Assembly: GCA_049522755.1 (NCBI GenBank)
Contig: JBEKNN010000009.1
Location: 6,843 to 70,842 of the forward strand
Direction of reading: 5' to 3'
Source: PALSA-243 sp049522755
GTDB lineage: Bacteria; Acidobacteriota; Terriglobia; Bryobacterales; Bryobacteraceae
DNA length: 64,000 nucleotides
Shown here piece by piece: positions 1-9,162 of the stretch; within the stretch, counting starts at the first letter, position 1, and each line of letters opens with the position of its first letter. The notes beneath the pieces were generated by a model, which saw only the letters and a list, made by a program, of their open reading frames with translations, did no database searches and was not told the DNA's origin. A program made the translations under genes and the position numbers.

Positions 1-549
1 GTCGAGTACGGTCTGCACATCGGGATCCCGCTCCACATCGAGATACGTGTGCGGATGGCCATTACGGGTAAGAAACTCCCGCAAACGCAGCGTATCGCCC
101 GAATGGCTCGATCCGATCAGTAACGCATCGCCGACGGAGTGGGAGATCAGGTAGGCGCGGCGAAGCATGAATGCGGTCAGGAACATCTCGCCCAGCGCGG
201 CATCCGTCTGCATCACATGCTGCAGATTCGCTCTGCCGATCTCAATCAGCGAGCTCGCTTCCCGCGCCCTGCACTTGACCAGCGTGCGCCGGCCCGACAA
301 ATGGTTGACTTCGCCGGTGAAGGCGCCGCGCCCGAGTGTTCTGAGCACAGTCTCGCCGCCGGTCGAAATGCCGACCAGCTCGATGCTGCCGCCGAGCACG
401 ATAAAGACGCCATGGTGTACGTCCCCCTGGTCGAAAAGGACGGCGCCCGCCTCGAATTGCCGCTGCTCGCCGAACGGCGCCAGCCGCGCGACCTGCGCAT
501 CGTCGAGCAGCGGAAACATCGCGTCGGTTTGTTCGGAAGATTCCGGCAT
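1..549 (-). CDS. Cyclic-nucleotide-domain thioredoxin reductase family protein (3' part outside window)
   Basis: The first 183 codons of a minus-strand gene that runs off the left edge. Translation begins MPESSEQTDAMFPLLDD and gives a cyclic-nucleotide-binding-like beta-roll over about residues 10-125 (a GDVHHGVFIVLGG segment and a later FTGEVNHLSGR segment). From about residue 145 a stretch with GDALLIGSSHSGDTLRLREF and PHTYLDVERDP follows. That order (cNMP domain, then a glutaredoxin-like segment leading into a FAD/NAD-binding thioredoxin-reductase body) is known for a family of bacterial FAD-dependent oxidoreductases. The FAD and redox-active CxxC regions would lie outside the window, so enzyme function is inferred from family architecture only. 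The ATG at 549 is the first start consistent with the domain. Confidence 0.75.
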   Translation of the reverse strand, partial: MPESSEQTDAMFPLLDDAQVARLAPFGEQRQFEAGAVLFDQGDVHHGVFIVLGGSIELVGISTGGETVLRTLGRGAFTGEVNHLSGRRTLVKCRAREASSLIEIGRANLQHVMQTDAALGEMFLTAFMLRRAYLISHSVGDALLIGSSHSGDTLRLREFLTRNGHPHTYLDVERDPDVQTVLD

Positions 550-1317
550 GGTTTTTCCAGAGCGGGCTATTCCAGAATAACTTCATTGACGGGGCGCTTC
601 CGGGCTCAAGCCGAGTGCCAGGCGTTTCCGGTGATGGCTGAAGCGCGCCCGGACATTTGACTCGACCCGCAGGGGGCTACGCCCCAGCCGTGCGTACGTT
701 AACGCCCGTGCGGCCCCATCTGCGCGAATATGTACACTCCAAGGTCCGCGGCGTGTTCAACTCCGGGCTACTTTGCTATACGATGCAAAGCGAGGAAACT
801 AAAGCCGATGATAGCGCCAGCGACAGCCATGCCTCAGAATGAATAACCCGAAGCTCTGCCGATTGAAGAGCAAATTCGGAAACCCTTCACCAGTTCTGCC
901 TTCCGGGGCGGTCTCAAGACGACTCTCACCGGTAGTACCACGCCGCTGAGTCGCTGCATTCGAGGCTCAACGGGAGTTGTGAATTCGTCCATGGAGGCAG
1001 GAACCGATTGAGTTTAGTGCGGACGCGTGGGTTGACCTGTCGAGTGAAAGACGCAGATGAACATTTCGTGCTTTGGTTTAATGGCTGGCCTGCTTCGGAT
1101 AGCTTGGGCCCATTCCGGCCTGTTTGAAATTGTAGCTAGTTTCGGTAGCCTCGCTGGTTCGACGGTGACCAACATCGGGCGGTCCGTGGTGGACGGAAGC
1201 CTGGGTGTCTAAGTACCGGGATTGAATCAGATGTTATTAGCCTATTCCGCAGGCGTGTCAGTCACCACGCTCCACAGACCCGTCTACTACCCCAGATCCC
1301 GACGCCGCCGTGTTCTA

Positions 1318-1333
1318 GCAGGGTCAACCCTGC
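1318..1333. promoter_or_regulatory. Perfect palindrome, possible operator of efflux operon
   Basis: GCAGGGT-CA-ACCCTGC: two 7-base arms around a 2-base centre, about 110 bases before the adaptor start codon. RND operons are commonly repressed by dimeric TetR- or MarR-type proteins that bind such dyads. No repressor gene is adjacent, so the operator role is an inference. Confidence 0.25.
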
Positions 1334-1357
1334 CGGCGTTCCCAACCTGTCACCGGC

Positions 1358-1369
1358 GCCAGCGCTGGC
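1358..1369. promoter_or_regulatory. Second palindrome upstream of efflux operon
   Basis: GCCAGCGCTGGC is a perfect 12-base palindrome about 75 bases before the adaptor start. It may be a second operator or simply GC-rich chance symmetry. Confidence 0.2.
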
Positions 1370-1441
1370 CTCGCCGTATATCTCGCGGACACTCACTAGC
1401 GGCGCCATGCGCGGGATGCGAAGCTGAAAAGGAGATTGCGA

Positions 1442-2683
1442 TTGGCATCTGACACAACCCCGCGTACACCCGTCGGCCCCGACCATCAAATCGCCGCGCC
1501 TGTCCCGTCGCGCCGCCGTAGGATCGTTCACATCGTTATATGGAGCCTGCTGCTACTGTTAATCCTGCTCGCGATCCTGTGGTTCTTACGTCATCAGGAG
1601 GCAGAAAAAAAAGCGGCGGCCCTGGCCGCCAGCAAGCCGCAGCCCGGGATCGCCATCACCACTGCGACAGCTACCAAGGGTTCCATCGGCATCTATCTCA
1701 ACTCCATCGGCACAGTCACTCCGGTCTATACCGACTCGATTACCAGTCAAGTGGATGGCTTGGTGGTCGCGGTGCACTATACGGAGGGTCAGATTGTAAC
1801 TAAGGGCGATCCGCTGATCGACATCGATCCGCGTCCGTATCGCGCCACTCTTCTGCAGGCGCAAGGCGCGCTGGAACGAGACCAGAACATACTCGCGCAA
1901 GCGCGTATGGATCTCGATCGCTACCGCGCAGCGTGGGCCCGCAACGCCATTGCCAAACAAATATTGGACGATCAGGAAAAGCTGGTTTTGCAGGACGAGG
2001 GAACGGTCAAGAACGACGTGGGCACGGTGCAATATGACCAGATTCAGGTCGACTTCTGCCACATCGTCGCTCCCATCTCCGGTCGTGTAGGGTTACGGCT
2101 GGTGGATCCCGGCAACGTGGTGCAGTCTGCCAGCGCCGTGACTCTCGCAGTCATTACACAGTTGGAGCCCATCACGGTAATTTTCACCATCCCGGAAGAC
2201 AGTCTGGCTCCGGTTGTAGCTCGCCTGAGCAAGAACGCCAAGCTCGCCGTCGATGCCTTCGATCGCGCCGGGAACAAGCAAATTGCCAGCGGGACGTTGT
2301 TGACGCTCGACAACCAGATTGACACTACCACCGGGACCGTAAAAGGCAGAGCGCTCTTCGCCAACAAGAATGATGCCCTCTTCCCCAACCAGTTTGTAAA
2401 TACCCGCCTTCTGGTAAATACGCTGCAAGGAGTGACGCTGATTCCGTCTTCCACCATTCAGCAGAATGGGCAGGCTTCGTTTGTCTACGTGATCCAAAAC
2501 AATATCGCTCACATGCGCAGCATAAAGGTGGGGGCGGTCAACGGCGGTTTGACGCAGGTTACAGGCATCGGCCCCGGAGACGTTGTGGCCAACAGCAGCT
2601 TCGATAAGTTGCAGGACAACTCCAAGGTTGCCGTGTCGAATACGCCAGCCTCAACCAAGACGGGCGGGAGCGGCGCGCAGTGA
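1442..2683 (+). CDS. RND efflux periplasmic adaptor (MdtA-like membrane fusion protein)
   Basis: The membrane fusion protein of a tripartite pump, linking the inner-membrane RND proteins to the outer-membrane channel. One N-terminal membrane anchor (hydrophobic stretch IWSLLLLLILLAILWFL, about residues 27-43) is followed by the barrel-sandwich segment with VDGLVVAVHYTEGQIVTKGDPLIDIDP, a helical hairpin, the second lipoyl half (VAPISGRVGLRLVDPGN) and a beta-barrel domain. About 413 aa, normal for the family. I chose TTG at 1442 because AAGGAGA at 1429-1435 lies six bases before it; an in-frame TTG at 1436 would have no spacing. The stop overlaps the next start (GTGA), so the operon is translationally coupled. 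Confidence 0.9.
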   Translation: MASDTTPRTPVGPDHQIAAPVPSRRRRIVHIVIWSLLLLLILLAILWFLRHQEAEKKAAALAASKPQPGIAITTATATKGSIGIYLNSIGTVTPVYTDSITSQVDGLVVAVHYTEGQIVTKGDPLIDIDPRPYRATLLQAQGALERDQNILAQARMDLDRYRAAWARNAIAKQILDDQEKLVLQDEGTVKNDVGTVQYDQIQVDFCHIVAPISGRVGLRLVDPGNVVQSASAVTLAVITQLEPITVIFTIPEDSLAPVVARLSKNAKLAVDAFDRAGNKQIASGTLLTLDNQIDTTTGTVKGRALFANKNDALFPNQFVNTRLLVNTLQGVTLIPSSTIQQNGQASFVYVIQNNIAHMRSIKVGAVNGGLTQVTGIGPGDVVANSSFDKLQDNSKVAVSNTPASTKTGGSGAQ

Positions 2684-5600
2684 GTCCGTCTCGTCCGTTT
2701 ATTCTGCGCCCGGTAGCTACTTCTTTGCTGATGGCTGCCATCCTCTTGGTCGGTATCGTGGGCTATTTGCAACTGCCTGTCTCGGCCTTGCCGGAGGTGG
2801 ATTATCCCACCATACAGGTGCTCACGTTTTATCCCGGCGCCAGCCCCAACGTGATTGCAACCACAGTCACCGCGCCCCTGGAGAGGCAATTCGGCGAACT
2901 GCAAGGCTTAAGTCAGATGACCTCCACCAGCTCCGGAGGCGCCTCTGTCATCGTGCTGCAGTTTAATCTCACGCTGTCTATGGATGTGGCCGAAGAAGAA
3001 GTTCAGTCGGCCATCAATGCGGCCCAGAGTCTTTTGCCATCCATCCTCCCCGCACCGCCGGTCTACAGTAAGACGAATCCAGCCGATGCGCCCGTGCTCA
3101 CCCTGGCCATTACCTCAAATTCCATGCCGCTTTCTGCGGTTGAAGACCTGGTGGACACACGCCTGGCGCCTAAGATTTCGCAGCTCAACGGAGTCGGTCT
3201 TGTAACCATCAGCGGCGGTCAAAAGCCCGCCGTACGCATTCAAGCCAACCCCACGGCTCTGTCGTCATACGGCATCAACCTGGAAGACCTGCGCACAGCG
3301 CTGACATCCGCCAGCGTCAACGCCGCCAAGGGCAACTTCGATGGGCCGCGTCAGGATTACCAGATCGACTCCAACGATCAACTGGTCACCAGCGACGACT
3401 ATCGGAAGGTTGTGGTGGCCTACCGCAACGGCGCCCCGGTGATGCTTACCGACGTAGCGGTAATCATGAATGGCGTAGAGAACAACAATCAGGCGGCGTG
3501 GATGAACCTGACGCCCGCGGTCATCCTGAACGTGCAGCGCCAACCCGGAGCCAACACTATTAGCGTAGTCAAGAGCATTAAGGCGCTTCTGCCGACGATG
3601 CAGGCCAACCTGCCCACGGGCATTCAAATCACCACGCTTACCGATCTCACAACCGCCATCAAGGCATCCGTTTCCGACGTTGAGTTCGAATTGATGTTGA
3701 CCGTTGGACTGGTTGTGCTGGTAATCTTCCTCTTCTTGCGGAGCGTCTATGCCACCATTATTCCCAGCGTGGCTGTTCCGCTGTCGCTCGTCGGCACGTT
3801 CGGAGCCATGTACGTTCTCGGTTACAGCCTGGATAACCTGTCGCTGATGGCGTTGACCATCTCCACCGGTTTCGTGGTGGACGATGCCATCGTGATGATC
3901 GAAAATATCTCGCGCTACATCGAAATGGGCGATCCGCCCCTGGAAGCGGCGCTCAAAGGCGCCGAGCAGATTGGCTTCACCATTCTTTCGCTCACCGTGT
4001 CGCTTATCGCGGTTCTGATTCCGCTGTTATTCATGGGCGACATAGTCGGGCGCCTGTTTCGCGAGTTTGCCGTCACGCTGGCCGTCACCATCGTCTTCTC
4101 GGCGGTGGTCTCTCTTACGCTCACGCCCATGATGAGTGCGCGAATTCTGCGCCACGAGCCAAGGGAGCAGCAGGGGCGCATCTTTAGAGCCTCGGAACGC
4201 GCATTCGAGGGGATGATCGCATTCTACGGCCGCGCACTGAAAGTTGTCCTCAGATTCCAGACAATTACGCTGCTAGTCGCCCTGGCCACATTGGCGCTTA
4301 CGATTTTCCTTTACATAATCATCCCGAAGGGGTTTTTCCCCATCCAGGACACGGGCGTCATCCAAGGGATTTCGCAGGCGCCCCCGGCCATCAGTTCCCA
4401 GGCCATGGCTCAGAAGCAGTTGGAGATCACCAAAGCCGTGCTGGCCGACCCGGCGGTGGAAAGCGTCTCGTCGTTTATCGGCGCGGATGGAACCAATACA
4501 ACGCTCAACAGCGGCAGGATGTCGATCAATTTAAAACCGCTCGACCAGCGCAGTATCAGTGCGGCGAACCTCATCCGCAGGCTCAACCAAAGAGTAGGCC
4601 GGGTCGAGGGGATTCAGTTGTTTATGGAGCCTGTGCAGGATATTACGGTGGACGACCGGGTGAGCCGCACCCAATACCAGTATGCGCTGGAAGATCCCAA
4701 TGCGAATGAACTGAACGATTGGACCAACCGTTTTATTGCGCGGCTGAAGCAGTTGCCCGAGCTGGAGGACGTGGCTACCGATCAACAACCCGGTGGTTTG
4801 GCTGTATATCTAACTATCGACCGGGTCACCGCTTCGCGGCTGGGCATCGCGCCTTCCACCATCGATAACACTCTCTATGACGCCTTCGGTCAGCGGCAAA
4901 TCAACACCATGTATACGCAGACAAACCAGTATCATGTCGTTCTTGAGACTGAGCCGCAGTTTCAGAAAGATCCCAACAAGCTGAACCAGCTCTACATTCA
5001 GGCCAATGCATCCTCCGGCGCCACCGGTACGGGGGCCGCTTCGTCTTTTGCGGCTTCCGGATCGTCCGCCGCCGGGTCGAATGCGCTGACCACTTCTCCA
5101 CTGTACACTCCGTCGGCGAATACCCTTACGCCTCCTTTGAACGCGCTTTCAGCAAGCACGTCCACCGCGGCGACTAATAGCGGAGCCACCTCCGCGGGTA
5201 CTACCAGTTCGGCTGCCAGCAATGCCGTGCCGTTGAGCGCTTTCGCTCACTTTGAGAACACCACGGAGCCGCTCGCCATTACCCACCAGGGACAGTTTCC
5301 GGCCATCACAGTCTCGTTCAATCTTGCGGCGAATGCCGCGCTTGGAAGCGCCATTACGGCGGTAAACAAAGTGCAGCAAGACATGCACATGCCGGCCAGC
5401 CTGCAAGCTGGTTTTCAAGGCACGGCGGAATCGTTCACCGCTTCGCTAGCCAATGAGCCGATACTTATTCTTGCCGCCCTGGTCGCGGTGTACATCGTGC
5501 TTGGCGTTTTGTACGAGAGCTTTATCCATCCGATCACCATTCTGTCCACTCTACCGTCGGCGGGTGTTGGCGCTTTTCTCGCGTTGATTATTTTTCACCA

Positions 5601-6018
5601 GGATTTAAGCGTGGTGGCCATCATCGGCATCGTACTGCTGATTGGCATCGTGAAAAAGAACGGCATCATGATGGTCGATTTCGCCCTGGAAGGCGAGCGC
5701 AACCACGGCAAGAACGCGACCGACGCGATTTACGATGCCTGTCTGCTGCGCTTCCGCCCAATTATGATGACCACCATGGCCGCGCTTCTCGGCGGGCTGC
5801 CCCTGGCGCTCGGAACGGGTTACGGTTCTGAGTTGCGCCGGCCGCTGGGCATCGCCATGGTCGGCGGACTGATGCTAAGCCAGGCGCTCACGCTTTTCAC
5901 CACGCCCGTCATCTATATCTTTTTTGACAATCTGGGCCGCCGCTTATCGCCCAGATCCAACCGCCCCGCGACCACCGGCGCGCAACCGGAACGTCCGGAA
6001 GAGGAAGGGCCGGCGTGA
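2680..6018 (+). CDS. RND efflux inner-membrane transporter, first of two (MdtB-like)
   Basis: Proton-driven drug/metabolite exporter of the AcrB/MdtB (HAE1) family, 1112 aa. It has the N-terminal helix and porter signature (PFILRPVATSLL; SALPEVDYPTIQV), the transmembrane block with GFVVDDAIVMIENI containing the paired acidic residues of the proton relay, and the C-terminal block GIVKKNGIMMVDFALEGER and RPIMMTTMAALLGGLPLALG. It is about 70 residues longer than typical family members because of a Ser/Ala/Thr-rich segment at about residues 775-847 in the second porter lobe. GTG start overlapping the adaptor stop by 4 bases. Substrate cannot be read from the sequence. Confidence 0.93.
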   Translation: MSPSRPFILRPVATSLLMAAILLVGIVGYLQLPVSALPEVDYPTIQVLTFYPGASPNVIATTVTAPLERQFGELQGLSQMTSTSSGGASVIVLQFNLTLSMDVAEEEVQSAINAAQSLLPSILPAPPVYSKTNPADAPVLTLAITSNSMPLSAVEDLVDTRLAPKISQLNGVGLVTISGGQKPAVRIQANPTALSSYGINLEDLRTALTSASVNAAKGNFDGPRQDYQIDSNDQLVTSDDYRKVVVAYRNGAPVMLTDVAVIMNGVENNNQAAWMNLTPAVILNVQRQPGANTISVVKSIKALLPTMQANLPTGIQITTLTDLTTAIKASVSDVEFELMLTVGLVVLVIFLFLRSVYATIIPSVAVPLSLVGTFGAMYVLGYSLDNLSLMALTISTGFVVDDAIVMIENISRYIEMGDPPLEAALKGAEQIGFTILSLTVSLIAVLIPLLFMGDIVGRLFREFAVTLAVTIVFSAVVSLTLTPMMSARILRHEPREQQGRIFRASERAFEGMIAFYGRALKVVLRFQTITLLVALATLALTIFLYIIIPKGFFPIQDTGVIQGISQAPPAISSQAMAQKQLEITKAVLADPAVESVSSFIGADGTNTTLNSGRMSINLKPLDQRSISAANLIRRLNQRVGRVEGIQLFMEPVQDITVDDRVSRTQYQYALEDPNANELNDWTNRFIARLKQLPELEDVATDQQPGGLAVYLTIDRVTASRLGIAPSTIDNTLYDAFGQRQINTMYTQTNQYHVVLETEPQFQKDPNKLNQLYIQANASSGATGTGAASSFAASGSSAAGSNALTTSPLYTPSANTLTPPLNALSASTSTAATNSGATSAGTTSSAASNAVPLSAFAHFENTTEPLAITHQGQFPAITVSFNLAANAALGSAITAVNKVQQDMHMPASLQAGFQGTAESFTASLANEPILILAALVAVYIVLGVLYESFIHPITILSTLPSAGVGAFLALIIFHQDLSVVAIIGIVLLIGIVKKNGIMMVDFALEGERNHGKNATDAIYDACLLRFRPIMMTTMAALLGGLPLALGTGYGSELRRPLGIAMVGGLMLSQALTLFTTPVIYIFFDNLGRRLSPRSNRPATTGAQPERPEEEGPA

Positions 6019-9000
6019 ACATCTCCGCACCCTTTATTCGACGGCCTGTGGCTACCACGCTGCTCACGGTGGCGGTTTTTCTTGCCGGGGCGATTTCGTT
6101 CGCGGTGCTGCCGGTGGCGCCCCTGCCCGAGGTCGACTTTCCGACTATCTCCGTTAGCGCAAGCCTGCCGGGAGGCAGCGCCGAAATTATGGCATCGTCT
6201 GTCGCCACTCCCCTGGAGCGGCAGTTCGGTCAAATCTCGGGCGTGACGGAGATGACCTCCGCGAGTTCGCTCGGCACTACTTCCGTCACCATTCAGTTCG
6301 ATCTCAGTCGCGACATTAATGGCGCTGCGCGCGATGTGGAGTCCGCCATCAATGCGGCGCGATCCTATCTGCCCACCAACCTCCCGTCGAATCCCACCTA
6401 TCGCAAAGTCAATCCGGCCGATGCGCCGATCATGATTCTCGGTCTTACATCGGATAAGTACGGCCCCGCCGTCTTGTATGACAACGCCTCCACCGTCGTC
6501 GAGCAGAAGCTATCGCAGCTACAGGGCGTAGGACAGGTCACTGTTGGCGGCGGCGCTCTGCCGTCCGTGCGTGTAGATGCAAATCCAACGCAATTGGCCA
6601 GTTATGGATTAACACTTGCGAATTTGCAGTCGGTGCTGAGCTTGCAAAATTCCGACCTTGCCAAAGGCCAGATCTCCGATGGCATTGTAACCGCCGACAT
6701 CCTCGACAACGACCAGATCTCGCACGCGGACGATTATAAGCCGCTGGTCGTTGGCTACCACAACGGCGCGGCGGTCCGCTTGTCCGATGTCGCCGCAGTG
6801 ACGGACTCCGTGCAAAACGTGCGCGCGGCCGGCTATCTGAACGGCAAGCGCGCGGTTACAGTGATCATCTTTCGCCAGCCCGGCGCCAACATCATTGACA
6901 CGGTCGATCGCATACACGCGGCGCTTCCGTCCATCCAGGCGTCTATTCCGCTCGGCATCGATACCACCGTCGTTCTCGACCGTACCACAACCATCCGCGC
7001 CGCTGTCAGCGACGTCGAGAGGACGCTGCTGCTGTCCATCGGCCTCGTCATCCTGGTGGTGTTTGTATTCCTGCGGGACGGCCGCGCTACGCTGGTTCCC
7101 AGCGTCGCCGTGCCGGTGTCTCTGATCGGTACGTTCGCAGTAATGTACCTGCTCGGATATAGTCTCGACAACCTCTCGCTGATGGCCATGACCATCTCAA
7201 CCGGATTCGTGGTCGACGACGCCATTGTAGTGATGGAAAACATCATGCGTCATCTGGAGGATGGCATGGGGCCGTTTGCCGCGGCGCTGAAAGGCGCCGA
7301 GGAGATCGGCTTCACCGTGGTCACTATCAGCATCTCGCTGATTGCAGTCTTTATCCCCCTTCTGATGATGGGAGGCATCGTGGGCCGTCTCTTCCGCGAG
7401 TTTGCCGTCACTCTCTCCACGGCCATTGTCGTTTCGATGATCGTCTCACTAACTACCACGCCCATGATGTGCGCTTATCTGCTGAAAAGGCAGCGCGCCG
7501 AAGGCCACGGCCGCCTGTACACAGTCACCGAGAAAGGTTTCGATTGGATGCTGAGTTTGTACCGGCGCACCCTGCATTGGGTGCTCGACCACCCCATCCC
7601 CACGCTCATCGTACTCTTCCTCACCATAGCTCTCAATGTGGTGGTGATCATGAAGATACCCAAGGGGTTTTTCCCGGTGGAAGACACGGGAGCGCTCCAG
7701 GGCGGCGTACAGGGGCCGCAGGATTCGTCTTTCCCGGCGATGGATAACGCCATTCAGCAGATCGGCGCCGTGATCAAGAAAGATCCCGCCGTCGCCAATG
7801 TGATTGCGTTTACCGGCGGTAATGGGGCCACCAATACCGGGTCCATGTTCGTTGCTCTCAAGCCCCTGGGGGCGGGCCGCAAGGTCAGCGCCACTCAAAT
7901 CATCAACCGGCTGCGCCCGCAATTGACTCGCCTGCCGGTAGCGTCTTCGTTTCTCCAGGCCGTGCAGGATCTACGCATCGGCGGCCGGTCCAGTAATGCG
8001 ATGTACCAGTACACCATCCAAGCCGACAATATGCCGGTGCTTACCAAGTGGGGACCCATCCTGCTGGCTGCCATGAAGCGCCTGCCGGGTTTTCAAGACG
8101 TAAGCTCAGATCAGCAGAATGGCGGTCTGGATGAGCTGCTGAGTTATGACCGGGTCACTGCGGCAAAGCTCGGCCTCACCGTACAGTCGCTGGACTCGGC
8201 ATTATACGATGCGTTTGGCCAATCGGAAGTTTCTATCATTTACACGCAGCTCAATCAGTATTACGTGGTGCTGGAAGTCGCTCCTGAGTATTGGCAAAGC
8301 CCGGAAGGGTTGAAAAACATCTATCTTGTTTCGTCCAGCGGCAATAATATTCCGCTGCTCGCGCTGGCCAAGGACCAAGTCACCACTACGCCGCTGGCAG
8401 TCAATCATACGGGCTTATTCCCCTCGGTCACCGTATCCTTCAACCTCGCGCCGAACATGTCTTTGAGCGATGCCACAGCGAGTATCACCCAGCTGCAAAA
8501 GCAGCTCGGCGCGCCTTCCACGCTGACAAGCCTTTATGCCGGCACGCTGCTGGCCTACCAGCAATCTCTCGGCACTGAGCCGGTGCTGGTTCTGACGGCG
8601 CTGCTGGCGGTCTACATCGTACTCGGTATTTTGTATGAGAGCCTGGTTCATCCACTGACAATCATCTCCGCTCTGCCCTCGGCGAGCGTGGGCGCCATGC
8701 TCGCGCTGATGCTTTTCAATGTGGATCTCAACATCATCTCCATCATTGGCATTGTGCTGCTGATTGGGATCGTGAAGAAGAACGCCATCATGATGATCGA
8801 TTTCGCTCTTCAGGCCGAGCGTCAGGAGGGCAAGAACCCGGCCGATGCGATTTTTGAAGCGTGCATGTTGCGCTTCCGTCCGATCATGATGACAACCATG
8901 GCTGCGTTATTGGGCGCTCTGCCCTTGGCGCTGGAGACAGGGACGGGGTATGAGCTCCGCCGGCCCCTTGGCATCACGATTGTGGGCGGCTTAATTTTAA

Positions 9001-9134
9001 GTCAGTTGTTGACTCTCTACACAACGCCGGTAGTCTATCTGTCGTTCGACCGGCTGCGGCTGCGGATGCTGGGAAGGCAGCGCGACGAACCCGTTGGCCA
9101 TACGGCCGGACCGACCCCCAGTCCTGCAGCTTAA
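6015..9134 (+). CDS. RND efflux inner-membrane transporter, second of two (MdtC-like)
   Basis: 1039-aa RND permease, a close paralogue of the preceding gene. It has the same N-terminal signature (PFIRRPVATTLLTVAVFLAG), the proton-relay helix GFVVDDAIVVMENIMRHLEDG and the C-terminal GIVKKNAIMMIDFALQAER and RPIMMTTMAALLGALPLALE motifs, but no low-complexity insertion. GTG start overlapping the previous stop as GTGA. Two consecutive, different RND genes after one adaptor match the mdtABC arrangement, where the two pump proteins form a heterotrimer; heterotrimer formation here is an inference. Confidence 0.93.
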   Translation: MNISAPFIRRPVATTLLTVAVFLAGAISFAVLPVAPLPEVDFPTISVSASLPGGSAEIMASSVATPLERQFGQISGVTEMTSASSLGTTSVTIQFDLSRDINGAARDVESAINAARSYLPTNLPSNPTYRKVNPADAPIMILGLTSDKYGPAVLYDNASTVVEQKLSQLQGVGQVTVGGGALPSVRVDANPTQLASYGLTLANLQSVLSLQNSDLAKGQISDGIVTADILDNDQISHADDYKPLVVGYHNGAAVRLSDVAAVTDSVQNVRAAGYLNGKRAVTVIIFRQPGANIIDTVDRIHAALPSIQASIPLGIDTTVVLDRTTTIRAAVSDVERTLLLSIGLVILVVFVFLRDGRATLVPSVAVPVSLIGTFAVMYLLGYSLDNLSLMAMTISTGFVVDDAIVVMENIMRHLEDGMGPFAAALKGAEEIGFTVVTISISLIAVFIPLLMMGGIVGRLFREFAVTLSTAIVVSMIVSLTTTPMMCAYLLKRQRAEGHGRLYTVTEKGFDWMLSLYRRTLHWVLDHPIPTLIVLFLTIALNVVVIMKIPKGFFPVEDTGALQGGVQGPQDSSFPAMDNAIQQIGAVIKKDPAVANVIAFTGGNGATNTGSMFVALKPLGAGRKVSATQIINRLRPQLTRLPVASSFLQAVQDLRIGGRSSNAMYQYTIQADNMPVLTKWGPILLAAMKRLPGFQDVSSDQQNGGLDELLSYDRVTAAKLGLTVQSLDSALYDAFGQSEVSIIYTQLNQYYVVLEVAPEYWQSPEGLKNIYLVSSSGNNIPLLALAKDQVTTTPLAVNHTGLFPSVTVSFNLAPNMSLSDATASITQLQKQLGAPSTLTSLYAGTLLAYQQSLGTEPVLVLTALLAVYIVLGILYESLVHPLTIISALPSASVGAMLALMLFNVDLNIISIIGIVLLIGIVKKNAIMMIDFALQAERQEGKNPADAIFEACMLRFRPIMMTTMAALLGALPLALETGTGYELRRPLGITIVGGLILSQLLTLYTTPVVYLSFDRLRLRMLGRQRDEPVGHTAGPTPSPAA

Positions 9135-9162
9135 TTGGAGCCATCATGGAGTGTATAAGACT

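Larger units (their letters stand above)
550..1441. other. Long intergenic region upstream of the efflux operon
   Basis: About 890 bases between the divergent oxidoreductase gene and the RND operon. No recognisable gene is present. A 51-codon plus-strand frame (1057-1212, starting MNISCFGLMAGLLRIAW) has no clear ribosome binding site and no family I recognise. Two short perfect palindromes lie at 1318-1333 and 1358-1369, close to the operon start. The rest looks like non-coding DNA with scattered stops in all frames. Confidence 0.5.

Noticed and set aside
1057..1212. 51-codon hydrophobic frame
   Set aside because: No ribosome binding site, no recognisable relatives, and lies in otherwise non-coding DNA; noted only in the intergenic entry.
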